Shown here piece by piece: positions 1-5,389 of a DNA stretch of 7,799 bases. Position 1 is the stretch's first letter, and the number at the start of each line of letters is the position of its first letter. The notes under the pieces are model-generated. The model did no database searches and was not told where the DNA came from. It saw only the letters and a program-made list of their open reading frames with translations. The DNA is taken from assembly GCA_030018555.1 (NCBI GenBank), contig JASEHY010000061.1:1-7799 (forward strand), given 5' to 3'. The position numbers and the translations under genes are program-made. Origin of the DNA: Planctomycetota bacterium. GTDB taxonomy: Bacteria > Planctomycetota > MHYJ01 > JACQXL01.

Positions 1-37
1 CCACGGAAAACCGCATAAGAAAAGGATGACTTCCGGG

Positions 38-1960
38 TTATGCCGTGCGAGGTAAGATGGGTTGTAGTTGTATCTGATAAAGTTTATAGTATAAACCCTG
101 TTTTGCGATAAGTTCATCGTGAGTGCCCGTTTCTCTTATCTCGCCCTTATGCACCACCATAATCCTATCTACATTCTGGATGGTGGAGAGCCGATGGGCG
201 ATAATAAGAGAGGTTCGCTGTTTGATAATCTTTCCGATAGCGTCCTGAATCGCCCGCTCGGTTTCTATATCAACCGCTGAGGTCGCCTCATCAAGAACGA
301 GTATGGATGGGTCAAAGACCAGAACCCTGGCAAAAGAGAGTAGTTGTCGCTGTCCGGCGGAAAGGGTTACTCCCCTTTCCTGCACAGGCGCATAATATTC
401 GCCCGGTAATCTTTCTATAAAACCCTGCGCATTAACATATCTACATACCTCTCTAATATGTTCTTCCGAAATATCTTTTTGTCCGAGTTTAATATTATTC
501 ATAATATTGCCTGAGAATAGGAAAACATCCTGATGCACGACGCCGATGAGTCGTCTTAAATCCTGCTGGTTCATCAGACGAATATCAACACCATCAATCA
601 ATATCCTGCCTCTGGTCACATCATAGAAACGACAGAGTAGATTGATGATGGTGGATTTACCAGCGCCGGTGATGCCGACGAGAGCGACGCTTTCGCCGGG
701 CTGTAGTGTAAAGGAAACACCCTTTAATACATCCCTGCTCCCGCCTGTCTGCGCCGAGCCCGCCTGCCGGTCGGGCAGGGCTCCCGCCTGCGCCAATACT
801 TTGGCGGGCAGGTCGGCAGACAGGCCTGACTGCTCGGACTCGTAAGAAAACCAAACATTCTCAAATTCTATCTTGCCGCTGATTTTGTGCTGACCTGCCT
901 GTCCAGATGGTATCGGGATGGCAGACAGGATTCTGACCGGTTGAGGCGGGTCGGTAATTTCAGGGGCGGTATCAAGAATCTTAAAGACCCTTTCTGCCGA
1001 AGCCATTGATGACTGGAAGAGCGTATATTTATCAGCCAAATCCTGTATCGGTTCAAAGAAAAACACCATGTAAGAGAGAAAGGCAACCCAGATGCCGATT
1101 TCTATATTGTTTTTAACCACCTCGTTGCCGCCGAAATAGATGGCAAGCCCGATTGCAATTGCTCTAAGAATTGTCGCCGACGGCACGAATAAACTATAAT
1201 ATCTCACCGCATCATAACTCGCCTTAAAATGCTCGTTATTAATATTCTCAAACTCTTCTATATTCTTTATCTCTCGGTTAAAAAGATGGGTTACCCGGAT
1301 ACCAGATATATTCTCGGCGATATAGGCATTGATACGGGCGAGTTTTTTACGAATGTCACGATAGACATTGCGCAGGACCTTCTGGAAGAAAAACGCTATG
1401 GGGATAAGTAAAATCGCCACCGATAACGAGATAAAAGTTAGACGATAATTAAGATAGAACATTACGATAATCAACCCGATTATCCTGAAGATATCGCTGA
1501 AGACCGTGACCAACCCGACGGAGAACAATTCGCTCAACGATTGGATATCATTTGTTACTCTGGTTACCATCCTGCCCACCGGGTTTTTATCAAAGTATCT
1601 TAAGGAAAGTTTCTGTAAATGGGAAAATATCTGCATCCGCAGGTCATACATTATTTTGTTGCCTAAATACGATAGGGTATATGTGGAAAGAAAGCCCAAG
1701 AGCCAGTTTAATAATGTTACACCAAGATATGCCAGGGCTATCAGAGTCAAGACAGAGGTGTCCTTAGGTCTGATTCCCTTATCTATCGCAAGAGCAATCA
1801 GCAACGGCTCACACAGAAAGACCGCTATAGAAAGAAGCACTATCACCAGACTGATAATGATTAAGCGGTAATAGGGTCTGGCATAGCCGAGTAGCCGTTT
1901 CATTAACTGGGTATCATAGACCTTGCCCAGTATCTCGTCCTCATAGTGATAGTTTGTCAT
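38..1960 (-). CDS. ABC exporter half-transporter (permease-ATPase fusion), canonical-ATPase partner of a heterodimer
   Basis: This 640-residue protein has an N-terminal six-helix ABC exporter membrane domain (about residues 30-320) followed by a nucleotide-binding domain (about 362-630). Visible motifs are Walker A GITGAGKST (429-437), Q-loop Q477, signature LSAGQ (533-537), Walker B ILVLDE with catalytic Glu558, D-loop SAVD and switch His589. It would sit in the inner membrane and export a drug, lipid or peptide by ATP hydrolysis; the substrate cannot be told. Its start ATG lies 1 nt after the stop of the upstream ABC gene, with AGAGGG about 11 nt before it, so the two are co-translated partners. 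The oddity is two extra segments, about residues 345-358 (containing PSGQAGQ) and 375-408 (containing ALPDRQAGS), encoded by GC-rich palindromic DNA. Without them the length falls to about 590-600 residues, normal for the family. The LSAGQ signature and partner arrangement resemble BmrD/YheH and TM288. Confidence 0.93.
   Translation of the reverse strand: MTNYHYEDEILGKVYDTQLMKRLLGYARPYYRLIIISLVIVLLSIAVFLCEPLLIALAIDKGIRPKDTSVLTLIALAYLGVTLLNWLLGFLSTYTLSYLGNKIMYDLRMQIFSHLQKLSLRYFDKNPVGRMVTRVTNDIQSLSELFSVGLVTVFSDIFRIIGLIIVMFYLNYRLTFISLSVAILLIPIAFFFQKVLRNVYRDIRKKLARINAYIAENISGIRVTHLFNREIKNIEEFENINNEHFKASYDAVRYYSLFVPSATILRAIAIGLAIYFGGNEVVKNNIEIGIWVAFLSYMVFFFEPIQDLADKYTLFQSSMASAERVFKILDTAPEITDPPQPVRILSAIPIPSGQAGQHKISGKIEFENVWFSYESEQSGLSADLPAKVLAQAGALPDRQAGSAQTGGSRDVLKGVSFTLQPGESVALVGITGAGKSTIINLLCRFYDVTRGRILIDGVDIRLMNQQDLRRLIGVVHQDVFLFSGNIMNNIKLGQKDISEEHIREVCRYVNAQGFIERLPGEYYAPVQERGVTLSAGQRQLLSFARVLVFDPSILVLDEATSAVDIETERAIQDAIGKIIKQRTSLIIAHRLSTIQNVDRIMVVHKGEIRETGTHDELIAKQGLYYKLYQIQLQPILPRTA
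744..824. repeat. GC-rich palindromic repeat inserted in-frame in the ABC transporter gene
   Basis: An outer perfect 9-bp inverted repeat (744-752 with 816-824, cctgtctgc/gcagacagg) encloses two further hairpins. One is cctgcc/ggcagg (763-768 with 774-779, 5-nt loop). The other is cgccaa/ttggcg (791-796 with 801-806, 4-nt loop). The result could fold like a three-way junction. The palindrome is 81 nt, so 27 codons, and keeps the reading frame. The extra peptide reads through as low-complexity sequence at residues 375-408, between FSYES and RDVLKGV of the nucleotide-binding domain. The alternative, a naturally long loop, is unlikely given the palindromy and the matching intergenic copy near 6957. 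Confidence 0.8.
894..929. repeat. Second short palindromic repeat in the same ABC gene
   Basis: cctgtc (898-903) pairs with gacagg (924-929). The 10-mer ggcagacagg at 920-929 is identical to 815-824 in the larger repeat, so both probably belong to one family. It encodes the stretch around PSGQAGQ in the linker between membrane and ATPase domains, where length variation is tolerated. Confidence 0.6.
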
Positions 1961-1961
1961 T

Positions 1962-3740
1962 TCAAGATGTTCCCTCTACATTCTCTCTTGAGTTGTCAAT
2001 CTCTAACTCAGAGAGTATCTTCTGGTGTTGATAGAACTTGCTGTAACGTCCTTTCTTTTTCAGCAATTCATTATGCGTCCCGGTTTCTACAATCTGACCA
2101 TCTTCCATAAAGATAATCCAGTCTGCAAATTTAATAACAGGCAGACGATGTGAGATTATTATGCTGGTGCGCTTCTTGAGAATATCTTTAAGATTGTTCA
2201 GGATTGCTTCTTCAGTATCCACATCCACACTGGATAAACAATCATCCAGAATGAGTATTCTCGGGTCTTTAATGACTGCCCGTGCAATAGTAGTCCTTTG
2301 TTTCTGACCGCCTGAGAGATTTATGCCTCGTTCACCTAACATCGTCTGGTATTTATCAGGGAGATTCTCAATATCATTATGAACCATCGCAACTCTTGCC
2401 GCATTCGCAATCTTTTCAGCCCGTACGGGAGGGTTACTGATTCCAAATCCGATATTATCGCTGATATTCATAGAAAACAGAAATACATCCTGAGGGACTA
2501 CCGCTATCTGCCGAGATAAATCATCAAGTGCAAATTGTTTCACATTAAAACCATCAATAAGGATTTCGCCAGAAGATGGCTCATAAAGACGAGTGATAAG
2601 GTTTATCAAAGAGGTCTTGCCTGAGCCGAGAGGTCCCATTATTGCCACAGTCCTGCCCTCTGGTATGACAAGGTTAATATCTTTTAGTGCCTCGCCCGTA
2701 CGGGAGGGGTAAATAAGAGTAACATTCTTGAATTCTATCCTGCCTTTTATTTCCTTTTTAATAGGATTGACCGGGCTGGTAATTTCAGGTTTGGTATTGA
2801 ATATTTCCTGTAATCTCTGCATTGAGGCGACAGCGCGTTGATAGATGGAGAGGGTCATACCCAGCGCCATCATAGGCCAGAGCAGACGCATTAAATAAAA
2901 CGGGAACGCTACAAATGTCCCGACACTGATAGTTCCCTTTATCGCTTCCATTCCGCCAAAAAACAACACAATAAGCATTCCTAAACCGGCACTGAGCCTC
3001 ATCGTCGGAGAAAAGAGTGCTTCTAACTTCGCAAGAGCAAGATTCTTCCTGAGATAGTCCGATGAGACGGCGGCAAAATCTTTTATCTCGTTATCTTCTT
3101 GAGCAAAAGATTTTATTACCCGTGCGCCGGCAAAGTTTTCCTGCGCCCGCTCACTCATCCTGGCAAATGTCTCCTGTATCTGCTTGAAGCGATGGTGTAT
3201 CCGAGTGCTCATCCAATAGGCAAAAAAGGGTAGAATCGGCATAGTGATTACACTCAAGATAGTTAACTTAACACTCAAGAACAGCATAATAAACGGAACG
3301 GTCAGAAAATAGAGGATAATGTCGGTAGCGATAAAAATGGCGCCGTCGTAGAAATGACGAGCCGCCTCAATATCATTCGTGGCACGAGACATCAAATCTC
3401 CGGTCTTGGTCTGGTTGAAGAAATTTGTAGATAAGGTCTGCGTATGAGCGAATAATTCACGCCTTAAATCCCTGCCGATATAGACTGCAGTCCCCTGGAA
3501 CCCAAATCTATAAACGAACCTCCCGATGGCTTGTAAAACCATTACCAGCACATAACCTAAAGCACAGAACAAGAGTATCGTTAGAACATTACCGGCAGAT
3601 ATGTGGTCTATAGCATATCTGGTGATAAGAGGTAAAGCCACATCCAGAATATCTACCACTCCAAGGAATAATATGCCGAGTAACAATTTCCACCGATAAC
3701 GTTTGAGATATGGTAGAAACATTTTCAGGTCAGCAAACAT
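1962..3740 (-). CDS. ABC exporter half-transporter, degenerate-site partner of the heterodimer
   Basis: This is a full-length exporter half: a six-helix membrane domain (about residues 15-305) and a nucleotide-binding domain (about 333-570). Motifs are Walker A GPLGSGKT (369-376), Q-loop Q417, canonical signature LSGGQ (475-479) and switch His531. Walker B reads ILILDD, with Asp500 where the catalytic Glu is normally found. In the known heterodimeric exporters TM287/288 and BmrC/BmrD, this substitution marks the degenerate ATP site. I infer the same asymmetry here, with the downstream gene product as partner. I prefer the ATG at 3740 (592 residues, start MFADLK). AAGGTG lies 8 nt upstream of it, whereas the GTG at 3749 would sit inside that ribosome-binding site. 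A promoter at 3892-3919 and a structured leader precede the gene. Two copies of a 15-bp palindromic sequence occur in its coding region. Confidence 0.93.
   Translation of the reverse strand: MFADLKMFLPYLKRYRWKLLLGILFLGVVDILDVALPLITRYAIDHISAGNVLTILLFCALGYVLVMVLQAIGRFVYRFGFQGTAVYIGRDLRRELFAHTQTLSTNFFNQTKTGDLMSRATNDIEAARHFYDGAIFIATDIILYFLTVPFIMLFLSVKLTILSVITMPILPFFAYWMSTRIHHRFKQIQETFARMSERAQENFAGARVIKSFAQEDNEIKDFAAVSSDYLRKNLALAKLEALFSPTMRLSAGLGMLIVLFFGGMEAIKGTISVGTFVAFPFYLMRLLWPMMALGMTLSIYQRAVASMQRLQEIFNTKPEITSPVNPIKKEIKGRIEFKNVTLIYPSRTGEALKDINLVIPEGRTVAIMGPLGSGKTSLINLITRLYEPSSGEILIDGFNVKQFALDDLSRQIAVVPQDVFLFSMNISDNIGFGISNPPVRAEKIANAARVAMVHNDIENLPDKYQTMLGERGINLSGGQKQRTTIARAVIKDPRILILDDCLSSVDVDTEEAILNNLKDILKKRTSIIISHRLPVIKFADWIIFMEDGQIVETGTHNELLKKKGRYSKFYQHQKILSELEIDNSRENVEGTS
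2419..2433. repeat. 15-bp palindrome-containing repeat, copy 1 (with cccgtacggg core)
   Basis: gcccgtacgggaggg occurs here and again exactly at 2694-2708, both inside the degenerate-site ABC gene. In this copy the gene reads it as part of NPPVRAE, in the region between the Q-loop and the signature motif. The core cccgtacggg is a perfect 10-bp palindrome. Confidence 0.6.
2694..2708. repeat. 15-bp palindrome-containing repeat, copy 2
   Basis: This is an exact copy of 2419-2433, but it is read in a different frame, as part of YPSRTGE at the start of the nucleotide-binding domain. The frame difference argues against duplicated protein sequence and for a repeated DNA element. Confidence 0.6.
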
Positions 3741-3746
3741 AAGAAG

Positions 3747-3752
3747 CACACC
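3747..3752 (-). promoter_or_regulatory. Shine-Dalgarno AAGGTG that decides the ABC start codon
   Basis: On the minus strand AAGGTG ends 6-8 nt before the ATG at 3740. The alternative GTG (3749-3747) overlaps the site and so could not use it. Confidence 0.6.
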
Positions 3753-3758
3753 TTGTTA

Positions 3759-3771
3759 GGGGGTAACCCCC
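3759..3771 (-). promoter_or_regulatory. GGGGG-TTA-CCCCC hairpin next to the ABC ribosome-binding site
   Basis: This is a perfect 5-bp G/C stem with a 3-nt loop, ending 6 nt from the AAGGTG site. It shares 3768-3771 with the right arm of the long inverted repeat in the leader, so the two helices exclude each other in part. No U tract follows, so it is not an intrinsic terminator. Confidence 0.5.
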
Positions 3772-3889
3772 GTTAGAGATAGGTCGTCCCAGCGGGACGA
3801 CCGTAAACCGAAAACGCCGATATCTGCTTTACCTAAAGATAAGGCGAAAGAAAGAGTATCGGACAGATTGAGTTTTATCTCTAACGGGG
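3768..3889. repeat. 122-bp element bounded by 13-bp perfect inverted repeats
   Basis: ccccgttagagat (3768-3780) is the exact reverse complement of 3877-3889. Inside lie a perfect 9-bp stem with AGC loop (3782-3790/3794-3802, ggtcgtccc/gggacgacc) and a weaker 6-bp pair ccgata/tatcgg (3817-3822/3857-3862). No clear target-site duplication flanks it. It could be a MITE-like dispersed repeat or a structured mRNA leader, because the ABC promoter points straight into it. Confidence 0.6.
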
Positions 3890-3891
3890 CA

Positions 3892-3919
3892 AATATAACT
3901 GAATCTAAAAATAAGTCAA
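3892..3919 (-). promoter_or_regulatory. Sigma-70-type promoter for the ABC exporter operon
   Basis: Read on the minus strand, the -35 box is TTGACT (3914-3919, 5 of 6 consensus), the spacer is 16 nt, and the -10 box is TATATT (3892-3897, 5 of 6). The expected start near 3885 falls within the inverted repeat and gives a structured leader of about 145 nt before the ABC start codon. Confidence 0.6.
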
Positions 3920-4008
3920 GGTATGATGATACTTTGAGAAAGGAAGAAATAACTCCGTCGGCTACTTTCTTCTGGAGAAAATGAAATGTAATGAGATATG
4001 CAGTCCAA

Positions 4009-4079
4009 GAGGGAACACATCCCAGACCCTCTAATTAATCCCGACCAATCGGGATTCAACTTGCTGGGATGTGCCCCTC
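4009..4079. repeat. Nested cruciform / hairpin element
   Basis: The outer arms cacatcccag/ctgggatgtg (4016-4025/4064-4073) pair perfectly and extend past a small mismatch with gaggg (4009-4013) and ccctc (4075-4079). Inside is a perfect 8-bp stem aatcccga/tcgggatt (4037-4044/4049-4056) with a 4-nt loop. It lies downstream of the RAM gene stop but has no T tract in that direction, so a rho-independent terminator is not well supported. A dispersed palindromic repeat is as likely. Confidence 0.55.
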
Positions 4080-4103
4080 AAACCGGAATATTCACTGCTG
4101 CAG

Positions 4104-4355
4104 TTACCTCTTAGTAATAGTCGTCGGTAGGACCCAGAAAGTCTCTGTAGCCGTCACGCCTCTGATAGCACGGAGATTATTCACGACGAAACTACTTATT
4201 TTCTCTGGGGTAAGACCTTCTAAGTACACAATCGCGTCATAGCGTCCAGTTACTGGCTTGAAAGTCCTTATCCCTGTTGTAGTAGTCAATCTCTGATACA
4301 CCGACTTGGTCAATTCCGGCTGGATATTTACACCAACATATGCGCCATTTACCAT
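4104..4355 (-). CDS. Stand-alone Lrp/AsnC ligand-binding (RAM) domain protein
   Basis: The 83-residue protein is almost entirely one RAM/AsnC_trans_reg domain, an alpha-beta sandwich fold. AYVGVNIQPE forms the first strand, a helix around TKSVYQRL follows, then VTGRYDAIVYLEG with the family's characteristic G-x-YD motif, and finally IRGVTATETFWVL. In full Lrp/AsnC regulators this domain binds amino acids and drives oligomerisation behind an N-terminal helix-turn-helix. Here there is no helix-turn-helix and no room for one: a clean Shine-Dalgarno (GAGGGGGTGAT) lies just before the ATG and a strong promoter about 40 nt upstream. Such single-domain RAM proteins are known; they are thought to sense small effectors or modulate partner regulators. 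The target is unknown. It is not obviously co-transcribed with the ABC genes, which have their own promoter. Confidence 0.85.
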   Translation of the reverse strand: MVNGAYVGVNIQPELTKSVYQRLTTTTGIRTFKPVTGRYDAIVYLEGLTPEKISSFVVNNLRAIRGVTATETFWVLPTTITKR

Positions 4356-4380
4356 TATTTATCACCCCCTCTCTTTTTAT

Positions 4381-4396
4381 AATGTTATAATGTTAT
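4381..4396. repeat. Tandem 8-bp repeat overlapping the RAM-gene -10 and start region
   Basis: aatgttat occurs twice head to tail (4381-4388, 4389-4396), covering the end of the -10 box and the expected transcription start. It is placed like an operator, but it could also just be extra AT-rich promoter sequence. Confidence 0.4.
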
Positions 4397-4423
4397 AGTA
4401 GCAAAATATCTCTATTTTGTCAA
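4395..4423 (-). promoter_or_regulatory. Near-consensus sigma-70 promoter for the RAM-domain gene
   Basis: On the minus strand a perfect -35 TTGACA (4418-4423) is followed by a 17-nt spacer and TACTAT (4395-4400, 4 of 6) as the -10 box. The expected transcription start near 4388 gives a leader of about 33 nt. This separates the small gene from the glycosyltransferase upstream. Confidence 0.65.
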
Positions 4424-4498
4424 GGGGGATTTTGGAAAATCAGTATTACTATCTTGCAGTGAAACCCCTGACCGTGAAATGGCAGGTCTATGGGAACT

Positions 4499-5389
4499 CT
4501 ACTTATATTTTCCCGTCTTTCCAACAAACCCGTGGTATGTACCTTTTAGAATAGAGAAGAGTTTTTTAATGACATCTTTTTCGTATAAGACAATCTTTAG
4601 TATGTGTCTAACCATGTTGATAATATCTTGTTTTACCCAGTATGGTTCTACTAAAAAATATCGTTTCCAGAGAACAACTCTGTTTCTGGCACCATAATAC
4701 CCTCTTAAAGGACTATGATGAGTAACCAATATATCTTCCCACAAGAATCTATGTTGCGTCGGCTTCCCTGACGCATGGTATAGAATTGCATTCTGTGCCT
4801 CAATTGTCCTGAACCCGTGAAATAAACAACGAAGGCAAAATTCGACATCCACATAGTCAATGAAGAAATCCTCATCAAATAAACCGACTTTGGGGAAAAT
4901 ATAAGTCGGAAGTAAATTACCGGATGTCATAGGCGTCCCATCACTCCCGAAGGAAAGTCGTCTCCCGGTCACAGGATTATAGTAGATGGGAAAAATGATG
5001 GCTACCGAGTTTTTGTATTCACATAATTCGTAAGCGGACAACATTGAACTGATAAATTCTGGAGCAACCTTACTGTCCTGGTCAAAAGTGGCAACCCAAC
5101 TGTAGTCGGCGTTCATTGCATATTTAATCCCAATATTTAATGCCGCAGATATTCCGAGATTATCGTTATTATAAATGACCTTTACCCCTTCAATTTTACT
5201 GACAGTATCCAGGATATGCAGTGATTTTTCGGACGAGCCGTTATCAATGATAATAACCTCGTCAACCTGTGGTCTAATCACCATTACATTAGGGATAAGG
5301 TAATCTTCCGGATTATACGAAACAATGACAGCACACACATTTCTCATAGATGAAATCGTTTTTTCTGGTGAGTAAAAACGAGGGGTCAA
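4499..5389 (-). CDS. Family 2 glycosyltransferase, rhamnosyltransferase-like
   Basis: This is a cytoplasmic or membrane-associated GT-A enzyme that would transfer a nucleotide-activated sugar to a growing glycan. Family features in order are VIVSYNP (21-27), IIDNGSS (47-53), NDNLGISAALNIG (75-87), the metal-binding region TFDQDS (101-106), the acceptor-side acidic stretch DYVDVEF (178-184) and RGYYGARNR (229-237). FDQDS and the Y-x-x-RN stretch resemble L-rhamnosyltransferases of the RfbF/WbbL type, but the sugar is not proven. The longest frame starts at a TTG (5389) whose codon overlaps the TGA of the upstream radical SAM gene by 4 nt (TTGA), which fits translational coupling. An ATG at 5347, just before RNVCAVIVSYN, would give a more typical N-terminus and a 38-nt gap. 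Neither start has a strong ribosome-binding site. It likely acts in the same pathway as the radical SAM enzyme. Confidence 0.88.
   Translation of the reverse strand: MTPRFYSPEKTISSMRNVCAVIVSYNPEDYLIPNVMVIRPQVDEVIIIDNGSSEKSLHILDTVSKIEGVKVIYNNDNLGISAALNIGIKYAMNADYSWVATFDQDSKVAPEFISSMLSAYELCEYKNSVAIIFPIYYNPVTGRRLSFGSDGTPMTSGNLLPTYIFPKVGLFDEDFFIDYVDVEFCLRCLFHGFRTIEAQNAILYHASGKPTQHRFLWEDILVTHHSPLRGYYGARNRVVLWKRYFLVEPYWVKQDIINMVRHILKIVLYEKDVIKKLFSILKGTYHGFVGKTGKYK

Larger units (their letters stand above)
3741..4103. other. Non-coding intergenic region with promoter and two structured elements
   Basis: I see no convincing gene in these 363 bases. They lie between the RAM-domain gene and the ABC operon. 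They hold the ABC promoter (3892-3919), a 122-bp inverted-repeat element (3768-3889) with an internal hairpin, a GGGGG/CCCCC hairpin next to the ABC ribosome-binding site, and a nested cruciform (4009-4079). Confidence 0.7.

Noticed and set aside
1..16. Possible start of another minus-strand gene (ATG at 16 reading MRFSV)
   Set aside because: Only five codons are visible and there is no good ribosome-binding site at the right distance, so it cannot be called.
642..1086. Open frames on both strands across the repeat in the ABC gene
   Set aside because: They are shadows produced by GC-rich palindromic DNA and the ABC frame; no ribosome-binding site or family sequence.
1229..1871. Plus-strand open frames of 60-121 residues
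   Set aside because: They lie antisense to the membrane domain of the ABC exporter and show no independent protein features.
4428..4441. gattttggaaaatc palindrome downstream of the glycosyltransferase as a terminator
   Set aside because: Weak AT stem with no proper T tract in the transcription direction; it lies just upstream of the RAM promoter and is not convincing.
4479..4697. 72-residue plus-strand open frame
   Set aside because: Antisense to the C-terminal part of the glycosyltransferase; no support as a gene.
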